Part shown: positions 48,745 through 58,386 of the stretch, piece after piece
Layout of the letters: the number at the start of each line of letters is the position of its first letter
How positions within the stretch are numbered: position 1 is the first letter of the stretch
NCBI GenBank assembly: GCA_025924315.1
Contig: JAICIO010000024.1
Coordinates: 1 to 63,740 of the forward strand
DNA from: Phycisphaerae bacterium
Lineage (GTDB): Bacteria; Planctomycetota; Phycisphaerae; Tepidisphaerales; Tepidisphaeraceae
Direction of reading: 5' to 3'
DNA: 63,740 bases
Program-made: the position numbers and the translations under genes
The notes under the pieces: model-generated
Told to the model about the DNA's origin: nothing
Databases searched by the model: none
Seen by the model: only the letters and a program-made list of their open reading frames with translations

Positions 48745-50265
48745 ATGAATTTCAAGACGACCATCGTTCTGATCGTGATCCTCGCCATCGTTGGTGTAGC
48801 GGTCTACCTCAGCAGCACCGAGAGCAGCGCACCGAAGGAAGAGGCCAAGCAGGCCAAGCTGCTCGATGTCTCCGCCACCGACATCAATAAGATCCGCATC
48901 ACGCCAACGACCGGCCCCGCGATTGCGCTGGAGCGCACGACCGGTACTCAATGGCGCATGACTTCACCAACGACCGCGCCCGCGGATGAATTCGCGGCAC
49001 AGGGCGTGGCTGATGCGCTCGCGGGTTTGCAGTCGCGCGCTGAGATCGACCCGAAAGGCGCCGACGCAGCCGCGACAGGTCTCGATCAGCCCGCGTTCCG
49101 CGTTGAAGCGGATACGAAAGACGGCAAGACGATCAAGCTCGCCGTCGGCAATCACTCCGGCGCGGGTGATGGCCTGTACGTTCGCAAGGAAGGCAACGAG
49201 AAGGCGAACATTGTCGCGCCGGACCTTTTCGAGCAGATCAACAAAGAGCCCGCGACGTTCCGAAGCACCGAGATCGTCCAGACCAAAACGCCCGAGGTGA
49301 AGCGCATCGAGATCGCCCACGGCGCGAACGCGATGACGATCTCCAAAGAAGGCAATGGATGGATGATCGGCGGACCGACGACCATGCCCGCGGACGAGAC
49401 GGAAGTTTCGGATCTGCTGTTCGCGGTCACAGGACTTCGCGCCGCGGAGTTCATCGACGACAGCGCTTCCAACGCCGCGAAGTACCAGCTCGATCATCCA
49501 CAGGCGAGCGTCACGCTTCACTCCGAGCCGGCGACAACAGAGCCGACGACTCAGCAAGTCGCGACAGTGATCAAGGTCGGCCGCTACCAGGACCTGACAA
49601 AAAAGAACGTTTTCGCGGAAGTGAACGACGGGCCGATCGTCGCAGTCCCTGCGAGCATTCTCACCTCGCTGGACAAGAAGCCGATCGAGCTGCGCGACAA
49701 GAACGTCTTGCGCGTTCCGCCGGCCCAGGTCACGAAGGTCACCATCGATTCGAATCTCGTCGCGACGACCCAGCCGACGTCTCGCCCCGCGAGCAAAAAG
49801 CAGATCGTGATCGCCCACGCTCCGCCTGAGCCCGCGACGACGCAGGCCTCGACTTCGCCTTCGACCACGCAATCATCGCGCACCGCCGAGAAGAAGAAGC
49901 AGGAGTGGAAACTCGTCGCGCCGACGCCAGGCGATGCGGACGATTCGAAGGTCACCGAGCTGCTCGACTCGTTCGATCCTCTGAAGGCGGACAAGTTCGT
50001 CGAAACGTCTGCTTCACAGCCCACCACTCAGCCGGCGGATCAATACACGGTGACGATCGAGACCGGCGGTCGCGCCGCCGCGCCGGTGCGAAAGTTCGTC
50101 GTCACCATCACGGATCCGGGCAGCAGCAAAACGCCGACGGCCGCCTATAATGGCCTGACGTTCGAGATCCCGCGATCGGTCGTGGAGAAATTGCAGGGCG
50201 ACTTCAAGCCCGGCGCCACGCCCGCCGCGCATGCGATCCCGACGCCGGGAGCTGAAAGTCCGTGA
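48745..50265 (+). CDS. DUF4340 protein of the Gld-like ABC complex
   Basis: A 506-residue protein with one N-terminal anchor ([20 protein letters not shown]) and a periplasmic body of repeated DUF4340 modules ([60 protein letters not shown]). Linkers rich in Thr/Gln/Pro ([21 protein letters not shown]) are lineage-typical. DUF4340 genes nearly always follow gldG, so it is probably a further subunit of the same envelope complex. The TGA stop overlaps the GTG start of queF (GTGA), giving an unexpected coupling between an envelope complex and a tRNA-modification enzyme. Confidence 0.88.
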   Translation: MNFKTTIVLIVILAIVGVAVYLSSTESSAPKEEAKQAKLLDVSATDINKIRITPTTGPAIALERTTGTQWRMTSPTTAPADEFAAQGVADALAGLQSRAEIDPKGADAAATGLDQPAFRVEADTKDGKTIKLAVGNHSGAGDGLYVRKEGNEKANIVAPDLFEQINKEPATFRSTEIVQTKTPEVKRIEIAHGANAMTISKEGNGWMIGGPTTMPADETEVSDLLFAVTGLRAAEFIDDSASNAAKYQLDHPQASVTLHSEPATTEPTTQQVATVIKVGRYQDLTKKNVFAEVNDGPIVAVPASILTSLDKKPIELRDKNVLRVPPAQVTKVTIDSNLVATTQPTSRPASKKQIVIAHAPPEPATTQASTSPSTTQSSRTAEKKKQEWKLVAPTPGDADDSKVTELLDSFDPLKADKFVETSASQPTTQPADQYTVTIETGGRAAAPVRKFVVTITDPGSSKTPTAAYNGLTFEIPRSVVEKLQGDFKPGATPAAHAIPTPGAESP

Positions 50266-50672
50266 CGAAACAATTCCGCGAGCTGGGGCACAAGTCGATT
50301 CTCACCGATGAGCAGATCGCGCAGCCGCGCACGATCCTCGAAACCTTCGACAACCCGCGCCCACAGCGCGATTACAAGATTCGCTTCGTCTTCCCGGAAT
50401 TCACCAGCGTTTGTCCCGTCACCGGCCAGCCCGACTTCGCGACGATCAAGATAACGTATATCCCGGACCAGAAATGTGTCGAGATGAAGAGCCTCAAGCT
50501 CTACTTCTTTTCATATCGCAACAAGGGAATCTTCTACGAAGCGGTGACGAACACGATCGCGGACGATCTGATCGCGGTGCTTCAACCGCGGCGATTGAAA
50601 GTCGTGGGCGATTTCGCTGTTCGCGGTGGCACGGCGGGGATCGTCATCGTGAACTATCGAAAAGGCGAATAA
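50262..50672 (+). CDS. queF: NADPH-dependent 7-cyano-7-deazaguanine reductase (type I)
   Basis: QueF reduces preQ0 to preQ1 in queuosine synthesis. The 136-residue chain is the short unimodular form. The catalytic Cys51 and Asp58 are in [36 protein letters not shown] and NTIADDL follow in family order and [13 protein letters not shown] near the end. The usual Phe-His-Glu triad after RNKG reads F-Y-E here (Tyr92), so the conserved His is replaced while Glu93 is kept. Start GTG 50262 overlaps the DUF4340 stop. The TAA stop (50670-50672) comes from a repeat unit. queG, which acts later in the same pathway, is in this window at 21.6-22.6 kb. Confidence 0.92.
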   Translation: MTKQFRELGHKSILTDEQIAQPRTILETFDNPRPQRDYKIRFVFPEFTSVCPVTGQPDFATIKITYIPDQKCVEMKSLKLYFFSYRNKGIFYEAVTNTIADDLIAVLQPRRLKVVGDFAVRGGTAGIVIVNYRKGE

Positions 50673-50696
50673 CCGGTCCGCTCAAGCGGACCCTAC
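50669..50696. repeat. Single GTAGGGTCCGC-family unit giving stop codons to both queF and addA
   Basis: ATAACCGGTCCGCTCAAGCG + GACCCTAC. TAA at 50670-50672 is the queF stop; CTA at 50693-50695, read on the minus strand as TAG, is the addA stop. The two convergent genes are therefore separated only by the element. It can fold as a terminator in both directions. Confidence 0.92.
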
Positions 50697-53600
50697 ATGG
50701 AACGGATCAGCCGCGGCGTAAGGAACACGAGATACGTCGCGATAATTGGTTGATTCGTGATTGATCTAACCGCGTTCGCGTACGATTCCACCTGACCGCG
50801 ATAAAATTCCGCTCGCGAATCGATCGTCTCTTCCGTCACGCGGTCCGTCTTATAGTCGATCAGAACGAGACCGCTCTCGGTCGGAATGAGCGCATCGATC
50901 TGTCCGCGGATCATCACGCGATCCATTGGGTCGCTCGACTCGATCGTTTTGATCGGGTAGTAGATCGGCACTTCGCGGCGCAGGAGCTTCGCGTGTTTGC
51001 AGAGAAGCTTGCCGACGTCCGTCTGCATGAGCCATTCGATCGCCGTGAGATCGAGGGACTCATTGCAGTCGCGCGCCAGCTTTTTCTTCGCGACTAATTG
51101 TTCGATCTGGAGCTTTAAATCAGCGGCGTCACACGAGCGGGTGAAATCGATGTGCTGAAGTGCCGCGTGTGTGAGTGAACCGATTTCCGTCGGCGCAAGC
51201 TTCGCATCCGCGGTGACGCATTTCGGAAGCGCCAGTTTCTGGTCGAAGGGCACGAGCTCAGTAAACGATGGCGCGATTCCGCCCGGCGCGGCTCGGCCGT
51301 GCTTCGTGATCGACGTAACCGACTGCGTCGCGGCGAGGGTCGTGAATGCTTCGAACGGATAGTCTTTCGTCAGCCGATCGATCACCGACTGCGCCGTCGC
51401 ATCGCATTTAAGCGGTGGATCGAGCGGCTCGAGATCCGCAAGATGCTGCTGAACCTTCGAGAGCTGCTTCTTCGCGGCCGACGCGGTCCACGTCGGCAGA
51501 TCTTCCTCCTTGTGTGACGTCATCTCGATCCGATGTCGTTCACCGTTCATGGCGGCCGAGACGGGACCGATCCAGTCGAGCATGCAGCTGCTGCGGATGA
51601 CTTCGTCCGCGGGCAGCGCGCCTTCGTGATCGCTCCACCGCTGGCGCCACTCCGGCGGCTTCTCCTCCTTGCACGTGCCGACGAGGATCAAGTGCTCGCG
51701 CGCCCGCGTCATTGCAACGTAGAGCACGCGAAGCTCCTCCGCGATCGTCTGATTGCGGATGCGGTTCTGCAGCAGCGCGTGCGGCAGCGATGGATAGCGG
51801 ATGCGCTTGATCTCATCGACAACCGACAGGCCGAGATAGCCGGCGCGATCGGCGAGGATCGGGCCGCTGCAATCGCGCGTGTTGTGCTTGCGGCCGAGAT
51901 CCGGAATGAAAACGACCGGGAACTCTAGCCCCTTGCTGCGGTGCACGCTCATGATCCGCACGACATCTTCCGCCTCGCTCGCGATCGACGGCGTGCCGAG
52001 GTCGGACTCTTCCCGCAGGCTGTCGAGGAATCCCATGAATCGGGCGAGGCCCTGGCGTTGGAATGAGCCGAACTGCCGCGCCTTTTCGTGCAACCGAACC
52101 AGGTTCGCGACGCGCTGCTCTCCGCCGCTCAGCCCCGAGCAGAACGCGAGATAGCCGCTTTCGTCGTAGATCGTCCAGATCAACTCCGCGAGCGGGCGGC
52201 GATGCGCGAGGTCGCGCCAGCGCGCGTGTTGGCTGAGAAAATCCCTCAGTCTCGCCGCGAGCTCATCGCGCTGCTCGTCCGCATATCGCAGGACGGCGCG
52301 ATGAAACGGTATCGTGCTTGAAGGATAAGCCAGGCGAATCCGCGACAGGCAATCTTCCGGCTCGGGTAGCGCAGCGATCGGGCTGCGCAACATGGCCGCG
52401 AGCGGGATGTCGCGCTGCAGATTCTCCAGGGTCTGGAGCAGCGCGATCATGTCGCGGACTTCCATCGAATCGAAAAAACCGGCGCCGCTTTCGCTGTGCA
52501 CCGGCACGCCGGCAGCGCGAAGCAGCTCGGCATATTGATCGCTCTTGAACTTCATCGAGCGCAGGAGCACGACGATCTCGCGGTATTGGATCGGGCGGAG
52601 GATTGGGTTATCCGCGTCGTCCTTGCCCATCACGTTCATCCGCGGCTGATCGAGATGGCCCATGATTTCGCGGATGCGGTGGGCGATGAACGCGGCTTCG
52701 CGCTCGTTGCGATCGAGGTCGGCGTCGAAGTCATTCTCGGGTTCAGTGTCCGACTGCGAATCGGGAGCGCGCGGGATGAGATGCAGTTCGACCGGCGAGC
52801 CACTGAAGTGGGCCGCGCCGTTGGTATTGGGATAGGTCGCGCCGGGAACGAGATGATGCGTGCGATCGTAGTCGAGTTCGGCAGCAGCCTTGGTCATCAG
52901 GCGTTGGAAGACGCCATTGAGCACATGAAGCAATGGGCCGCGGCTTCTAAAGTTAGCCTGAAGATCGATCACCTGCCCGCCGCTGCCTTTGATTCGCCAC
53001 GCGCCCGTCCGGTCGAGAAAGAGCTTGGGTTCGGCCAGGCGGAAGCGGTAGATGCTCTGCTTCACGTCGCCGACGCAGAAGAGATTCGAACTCATCTCCG
53101 CGCACATGCAATCGCGGCTGGTGAGATGCAGGATCTCGTTCTGCACTTCGTTCACGTCCTGGTATTCGTCGACGAGGACATGCTTGAACTGCGCGTGGCA
53201 CCGACGGGCGGCGCTTGTTGGTTTGCGCGAATCGCCTTCGGAGAGAATGCGAAGGGCGAAGCGTTCGAGATCGGAAAAATCGATCGCACGCTGTTCATCC
53301 TTGGCGGCGCGGTAGCGTTTGGAGAATTCTTCGACGAGCCCGAGAAATACGTTCGCTGGCTCGACGATCCGCCGCATCCCTTCGCGCCATTCCGCTTCGC
53401 TGAATCGTCCGATCTCCGCGAGCTGGCCTTCCTTCATCTCCTTCTTGATCGAGTTGATGTAGGACTGGGCGAGTTCCTTTTCGGCCGGATCGGCGTTGCG
53501 GATCGTCGGCAGACGCGGGATCTCAAGCGACGACCTTACGGCAGCGAGCCGGTCGAATCGCGATTCCCCGAACTCGTCGATCCAGTATTCAAGAATCGCA

Positions 53601-54448
53601 ATGAGGTCGCTGAGGTGGTTGACATACAGATCGAGCCCGTGCATCTCGTGAATCCGCTCGATATGCTCGACCGCGCGCGTGCGAAGGTTCGCCAGTTTTT
53701 CATGAACGAGAGTTGCGAGCTCGTGGCCAAGGGCGGAGTCTGTCAGCGGCTTTGCCGCCCCTTCCTCAATGCGTGTGCGTGCGTTCGCGAGCCATTTGGC
53801 GGGGTCAATCAGGCTGGCAAGCATGTCGTGCGCGCGAAGCAGCTGGTGGATGAGCCTTTCGTCTTCGCCGTTCGCATAGCCGTCGATGAAGCGCTGGAAT
53901 TCACCGCTGTCGTCCTTCTCGTATCGATCCGCAAAGAGCGTTCGCGCGATTTCGAGGCGCATGAGCTGCGATTCTTCTTCCTCGAGCGTGCGAAAGTTTG
54001 GATCGATCCCGAGCAGGTGAAAATGCTGGCGCAGCAGGACAGAACAGAAGGAATGGATCGTGCTGATCTGGGCACGATCGAGCAGGGCGATCTGCTTGGC
54101 GAGCCGCGCGTCGTCGGCATCTCCGAGGCGATCGCGGAGGCGGGCTTCGATGCGGTGCCGCATCTCCGCGGCCGCGGCTTTGGTGAAGGTGAGGACGAGC
54201 AGCTCGTCGACGTCGCATTTCTGGTCGGCATCGCAAACAAGGTGGACGCATCGCGCCGCGAGGACCGCGGTTTTGCCCGATCCCGCGGCGGCGGAGACGA
54301 GAAGTCCGCCGCCGACGGTTTCGATGCCGGCTCGCTGCTCGGGCGTCCAATTAATATCGCTCTTGTTCGCCTTCAGTTTCGGGGCTGAGGTGAAGAGCGC
54401 GGGCTCTGCTTGCGCTGAGCTCGAGGACTTGGCCGACCGTTTAGCCAT
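50693..54448 (-). CDS. addA: AddA-type helicase/nuclease subunit
   Basis: A 1251-residue UvrD-family helicase with a C-terminal RecB-like nuclease, the catalytic partner of AddB in double-strand-break end processing. Motif I is VSAAAGSGKTAVLAARC near 51-67; later helicase motifs include VDEYQDVNEVQNE, the motif VKQSIYRFRLAEP and VMSVHRSKGLEFPVVFIPDL. The nuclease motifs GQIDALIPTESG and VLIDYKTDRV lie near the C-terminus. The first 20 residues are Ser/Ala/Lys rich. It overlaps the 3' end of addB by 8 bases (54441-54448), giving translational coupling. The stop codon belongs to a repeat unit shared with queF. Confidence 0.93.
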   Translation of the reverse strand: MAKRSAKSSSSAQAEPALFTSAPKLKANKSDINWTPEQRAGIETVGGGLLVSAAAGSGKTAVLAARCVHLVCDADQKCDVDELLVLTFTKAAAAEMRHRIEARLRDRLGDADDARLAKQIALLDRAQISTIHSFCSVLLRQHFHLLGIDPNFRTLEEEESQLMRLEIARTLFADRYEKDDSGEFQRFIDGYANGEDERLIHQLLRAHDMLASLIDPAKWLANARTRIEEGAAKPLTDSALGHELATLVHEKLANLRTRAVEHIERIHEMHGLDLYVNHLSDLIAILEYWIDEFGESRFDRLAAVRSSLEIPRLPTIRNADPAEKELAQSYINSIKKEMKEGQLAEIGRFSEAEWREGMRRIVEPANVFLGLVEEFSKRYRAAKDEQRAIDFSDLERFALRILSEGDSRKPTSAARRCHAQFKHVLVDEYQDVNEVQNEILHLTSRDCMCAEMSSNLFCVGDVKQSIYRFRLAEPKLFLDRTGAWRIKGSGGQVIDLQANFRSRGPLLHVLNGVFQRLMTKAAAELDYDRTHHLVPGATYPNTNGAAHFSGSPVELHLIPRAPDSQSDTEPENDFDADLDRNEREAAFIAHRIREIMGHLDQPRMNVMGKDDADNPILRPIQYREIVVLLRSMKFKSDQYAELLRAAGVPVHSESGAGFFDSMEVRDMIALLQTLENLQRDIPLAAMLRSPIAALPEPEDCLSRIRLAYPSSTIPFHRAVLRYADEQRDELAARLRDFLSQHARWRDLAHRRPLAELIWTIYDESGYLAFCSGLSGGEQRVANLVRLHEKARQFGSFQRQGLARFMGFLDSLREESDLGTPSIASEAEDVVRIMSVHRSKGLEFPVVFIPDLGRKHNTRDCSGPILADRAGYLGLSVVDEIKRIRYPSLPHALLQNRIRNQTIAEELRVLYVAMTRAREHLILVGTCKEEKPPEWRQRWSDHEGALPADEVIRSSCMLDWIGPVSAAMNGERHRIEMTSHKEEDLPTWTASAAKKQLSKVQQHLADLEPLDPPLKCDATAQSVIDRLTKDYPFEAFTTLAATQSVTSITKHGRAAPGGIAPSFTELVPFDQKLALPKCVTADAKLAPTEIGSLTHAALQHIDFTRSCDAADLKLQIEQLVAKKKLARDCNESLDLTAIEWLMQTDVGKLLCKHAKLLRREVPIYYPIKTIESSDPMDRVMIRGQIDALIPTESGLVLIDYKTDRVTEETIDSRAEFYRGQVESYANAVRSITNQPIIATYLVFLTPRLIRSM

Positions 54449-57400
54449 TCCCGGCCTCCTCGACGACTTTCGCGAGGACCTGCTCGCGGCTCATGGGCGG
54501 GAGAATGTTGTATCGGTTTGTCGGCAGTTCAAACCGACAAACGCTGCGGAAATCGCAGTGGCTGCAGGGGCTCTGGTTTTTGATGCGAAATGGGAAAGCG
54601 CTGACGTCTCCCGCGATCAAGCCGTCGGAGAGCTTGCCGATCTGATCGTGCACTTTGCGAAGCAGCGCGTTGAACTCCGACGGGTCTGCGACGTCGGTGG
54701 AATTCTTTCGCCCGAACCCGCCGCCCTTGTTCATGTACGCGGCGACGACTTCGGAGGCGACGCCAGGGGCCATGCTGTCATCGAGGGATTGAACATAGCG
54801 ATCGTCGAAACAGCCGCGCGGTTTGGTCTTGAGGTGAAACTGTTCCTCTTCGGGCGAGGCGGCGTCGTCGGGATGATGGACCTCTTCGAGATCGCGCAGC
54901 AGCCGCACATAAAACGCGGCGACAGGCGTGAGCTTCTTCCCGGTGAGCTGCTCACCGTGCGCCTGCAGCACAAGAAGATATGTGAGCAGCTGAAGCGAGA
55001 TGCCGTAGTAGACGCGATCGAGATCGAGCCGGTTGCCACGCAGCTTGTAATCGATGACCGCGAAGGCGGCTTCTTTTTCGACCAGATCGACGCGGTCGAT
55101 CTTGCCATGGAGGACAACTTTCTTCCCGTTCGGCGTAGTGAGCGTGTAGGGCGGCAGCCGTGAATCTTCGCGGCCAAAGGCGAGCTCGGCGTACGCGGGG
55201 CGGAAGCGTCCGCGGCCCGCGGCGGCGTTCTGCGAGGCGATGACCTGATCGAGCGTCTTCTCGACGCGCTCGAGCAGATATTGATTGCGGGCGGTGCTGA
55301 GAAGAATCTCGTCGCGAAGCTCGGCGCCGATCTGTTTCGCATAGCGACGGACGGCCGCCTCATTCGCTTCGCTTCCGTCCCAGCCTTGTTTCTTCTGCAC
55401 CATCGCGCGGACGATGTTCTCGAGGATGCCGTGGTAAACATTGCCGAGGTCAAGCGGCGTGACGTCTTCCTCATCGCGCTCGCGAAGCCGCAGACCATAC
55501 TGCGCGAAATGCTTGAACGGACAGACCGCGAAGGTTTCGATCCGCGAGACGCTCGCGTGTAACGGTTCGGCGAAGATTCTGGCGGCGACGTCGGGCGAGA
55601 GCTTGGCGTCGTTGCGATAGTTGAGCGCCCGCCACGAGCGATAGCGCATCACGTCGATGGCATCGCTTTCAAACGGGTGCCGAGCGAGCCAGTCGTAAAG
55701 CGCAGCGCAGGAGTCGCCGGGCTTGATCGCTTGATCCGCTCTATCATGCACCCAGCACATGAGCGTCGTGATGAGCTGTCGCGGGGTGCCGATGCAATCG
55801 AGATGGCTCGTCGCATCGCGTGAAATGTGCTCGATCCTGGCGTCGGGACAGACGCGGCGGACGTGTGTCCAGAAGGGTGACGGCGCGAGCGGTCGTGCGG
55901 CGTCGTCGGCCATGGGTCGCGAAAGGCGGAGGAAGGACGATGCCCGCGTAAGCGCGATGTAGCCGAGCAGTTGTTCGTCGAGAAGGCGGCGCTCGGTGTC
56001 GGGGTCAATCTCGACCTTGTGGCGGCGGAGGCTTTGGCGTTCGTCGTCGGAGATCATCGACGTATCGTGCGGCGCGCGGGGAAATTCTCCTTCGACCATG
56101 CCGAGCAGAATGATCGCCTCCAGATCCGGCGTGCGCGTGCGATCGACGTTGCCGACGAGGACCTGGTCGACCGTCGGCGGGGTGAGCGCGAGGTCGAATG
56201 ATTCGAGCCCGGAATCGAGGATCGTGATGAAGTCCGCAAGCGAGACGATTTCGTCGCCCATGAGATCGACCATTTGATCGAAAAGGGCGACGAGCTCCGT
56301 CCAGACCTGCTCGTGTTCTCCGCGTTCCTCGAGCTGATTGGCTTCCGTTGCTGTCTTGATCCAATCCGCGAGGGCGTTTGGCACGCGGAGCTTCTGCAGC
56401 GTTGTGAAGAGCTGCGACACGATCTGGCGGATCGAGAGCTTGTCGGCCTGCAGCGACTGCACGAACGGGCGAATGGGATCGACGACGGTGCGACGCAACT
56501 CGTTGATGCGATCGAGCTCGATGATCTCAAAAGGACGCAGCTCCTCTTCCTCATCGCCGCGGGTTTTCTCTGCGCGGCGGAACTTCCAAGGCTCTTTCGA
56601 TTCCCATGCGGTGCCAAGGATGCGGTGGGCGAGGACGTAGTTCTCGAGTTCGTCTGCTTCATCGAGCGTCAAGCCGGCGAGGTTCGACTTCAGAATCGTC
56701 ATGATCGCGTCATGTGGCCAATTGCTATGCGCGAGCATGAAGAGGCTCCGCACCATCTGAAGCAGCGGATGATGCGTCGCGGGGCGACGACGGTCGACGA
56801 AGTAGGCGATGCCGTGTTCACGGAAACTGGCGTCGACCAACTCCTGGTATGCATCGAGACCGCGCGTGAGGACGGCGATGTCGCGGAGGCGAAGACCTTG
56901 GTCGATCCATGCGCGGATCTGACGTGCGGCGGCGTCGACTTCGCTGCGGCGATCAGGCGCTTCGAGGAATGAGACGCCGTCGCTAACGGTCGATTTGCCA
57001 AATTTCCGCGTCAGAAGCGATAGCTCCAGATTCGCGAGGGCGGGTTGAGCAACGGCGTGGGACTTTTCGAGTTCCTGAATCGCCGGCTGAATGTCTTGCT
57101 CGGTGAACGCAAACCAGAGCTTGCGGAAAGTGCTTTCGGTGCGGTGGAAGCGGCTGAGCTCATCCGGAAGTTGATGCGGATCTCTGACCACGGGGCTTTT
57201 GGGATCGAGCAGCAGCGTAATGTCCATCTCGCGCGCGACCCTCGCCAGACCCGCGAGCATCTGACGCTCGAATTCGTTGAACTCCAGGAAACCATCGACA
57301 AAGAATTGCGCGTTCTGCAACGGGCGGCAGTGCTCGACGCTTTGCAGCACTTGTGCGAGCCGGCGATGCGGGTCGAGGCGTTCCTGGCCGAGATATTTCG

Positions 57401-57923
57401 TGTACGCATCGTAGAGCAGATGCAGATCGTGGAACTTGTCGAGCAGGGCTTTTGTCGCGGAATCGTCGGGATTGCTTGCGGTGATTTCCTCGATCGCGCG
57501 CTGAAGCTCAGTGGCGTCTTTTCCGCAGCGCTCGAGCTCCGCGAAGGTCGAATCGAGCTCAACCGCAAGGCCGGATTGACGCGCGACGGTGCCGAAGAAT
57601 TTCAGATCCGGCTGATGCACGCGAAGGAGATGGCCGAGCACCATCTGTCTTCCCGCGGGGGTCACTTCAGGCACGGCGCTTCCGCCGCAATCGGTCAGCA
57701 CGTCCTCGCCGAGCTGTTCGAACGACACGACGCGGACGCGCATGAAACCCGGGAGCCCGCTGTTGCAGGTCAGCTCGCGTTCGACCATGAACGTCGCCTG
57801 CTTGGGGACGATGAAGTACATCATCGGCCCGAATGGATCGTCGCGCAGGGCGCGCACGATGGCGTCGAAGCAGTGCTTCGTCTTGCCCGTGCCGGCGCGA
57901 CCTAGGATAAAGCGAACGCTCAT
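54441..57923 (-). CDS. addB: AddB-type helicase-like nuclease subunit with Fe-S cluster
   Basis: A 1160-residue partner of AddA. Start ATG 57923 (MSVRFILGRAGTGKTKHCFD), where GRAGTGKT is the AddB-type Walker A near the N-terminus; an upstream in-frame start adds 13 unlike residues. The C-terminal nuclease has HGKIDRVDLVEKEAAFAVID then YKLRG. The four cysteines of the AddB 4Fe-4S cluster are visible as ETFAVCPFKHFAQYG and, 300 residues later, CSHCDFRSVCRFE. In Bacillus this cluster holds the nuclease domain. The complex recognises a Chi sequence, which cannot be told here. Only a 50-base gap separates it from the upstream small gene. Confidence 0.92.
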   Translation of the reverse strand: MSVRFILGRAGTGKTKHCFDAIVRALRDDPFGPMMYFIVPKQATFMVERELTCNSGLPGFMRVRVVSFEQLGEDVLTDCGGSAVPEVTPAGRQMVLGHLLRVHQPDLKFFGTVARQSGLAVELDSTFAELERCGKDATELQRAIEEITASNPDDSATKALLDKFHDLHLLYDAYTKYLGQERLDPHRRLAQVLQSVEHCRPLQNAQFFVDGFLEFNEFERQMLAGLARVAREMDITLLLDPKSPVVRDPHQLPDELSRFHRTESTFRKLWFAFTEQDIQPAIQELEKSHAVAQPALANLELSLLTRKFGKSTVSDGVSFLEAPDRRSEVDAAARQIRAWIDQGLRLRDIAVLTRGLDAYQELVDASFREHGIAYFVDRRRPATHHPLLQMVRSLFMLAHSNWPHDAIMTILKSNLAGLTLDEADELENYVLAHRILGTAWESKEPWKFRRAEKTRGDEEEELRPFEIIELDRINELRRTVVDPIRPFVQSLQADKLSIRQIVSQLFTTLQKLRVPNALADWIKTATEANQLEERGEHEQVWTELVALFDQMVDLMGDEIVSLADFITILDSGLESFDLALTPPTVDQVLVGNVDRTRTPDLEAIILLGMVEGEFPRAPHDTSMISDDERQSLRRHKVEIDPDTERRLLDEQLLGYIALTRASSFLRLSRPMADDAARPLAPSPFWTHVRRVCPDARIEHISRDATSHLDCIGTPRQLITTLMCWVHDRADQAIKPGDSCAALYDWLARHPFESDAIDVMRYRSWRALNYRNDAKLSPDVAARIFAEPLHASVSRIETFAVCPFKHFAQYGLRLRERDEEDVTPLDLGNVYHGILENIVRAMVQKKQGWDGSEANEAAVRRYAKQIGAELRDEILLSTARNQYLLERVEKTLDQVIASQNAAAGRGRFRPAYAELAFGREDSRLPPYTLTTPNGKKVVLHGKIDRVDLVEKEAAFAVIDYKLRGNRLDLDRVYYGISLQLLTYLLVLQAHGEQLTGKKLTPVAAFYVRLLRDLEEVHHPDDAASPEEEQFHLKTKPRGCFDDRYVQSLDDSMAPGVASEVVAAYMNKGGGFGRKNSTDVADPSEFNALLRKVHDQIGKLSDGLIAGDVSAFPFRIKNQSPCSHCDFRSVCRFELPTNRYNILPPMSREQVLAKVVEEAGNG

Positions 57924-57981
57924 GGTGCGGCGAAGAACCTCCCCAGGAGATGGGCATAACAATACCCGAACGGGAGCGTAA

Positions 57982-58374
57982 TCACCACTGGTCAGAAAGC
58001 CGCGGCATCTTCGTCAGGTGCGGCGATCCGGGGAGCTGCGGCATCTCGGGTCGCGGCATGGCTCGGAACTTTTTCCGGCGGACAAAAATGGCGGCGGCGA
58101 GCTCGCCGGCGCGCGGTTGGTCGGCGGCGCGGACGTACAGCTCCACTGTGCGATTGGCGGCTTGACCATCGTCGGTGTGGAAGAAAGCGATCTTCTGCTC
58201 GGCGAGAACCTTCTCGATTGCGGCTGCGGCGGCGAGGTCTTCAGTCCGCGTGAGCAGCGTGTCGAACTCCGCGGGAATGGCGACGCGCGGAATATCCTTC
58301 TGCTCACGATGACGAACGAGTTCGTCTTCGAGCGGCGAAGCTTTCGGCTTGCGGTAGTTCAGTGGTTCGGCCAT
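57982..58374 (-). CDS. DUF2007-like small protein
   Basis: A 130-residue soluble protein starting at ATG 58374 (MAEPLNYRKPKASPLEDELV). The middle, ahead of a basic end, reads LLTRTEDLAAAAAIEKVLAE then QKIAFFHTDDG and TVELYVRAADQPRAGELAAA. That alternation of a helix, a strand and a second strand-helix resembles DUF2007-type putative signal-transducing domains. The C-terminus is Pro/Met rich (MPRPEMPQLPGSP). It lies 12 bases downstream of the DUF456 gene's stop and is probably co-transcribed with it. No enzyme motif is visible. Confidence 0.65.
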   Translation of the reverse strand: MAEPLNYRKPKASPLEDELVRHREQKDIPRVAIPAEFDTLLTRTEDLAAAAAIEKVLAEQKIAFFHTDDGQAANRTVELYVRAADQPRAGELAAAIFVRRKKFRAMPRPEMPQLPGSPHLTKMPRLSDQW

Positions 58375-58386
58375 ACGATCTCCTTG

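Noticed and set aside
52496-54388. A 630-codon plus-strand ORF opposite addA
   Set aside because: AddA has complete helicase and nuclease motifs on the minus strand; the plus-strand frame has no recognisable domain.
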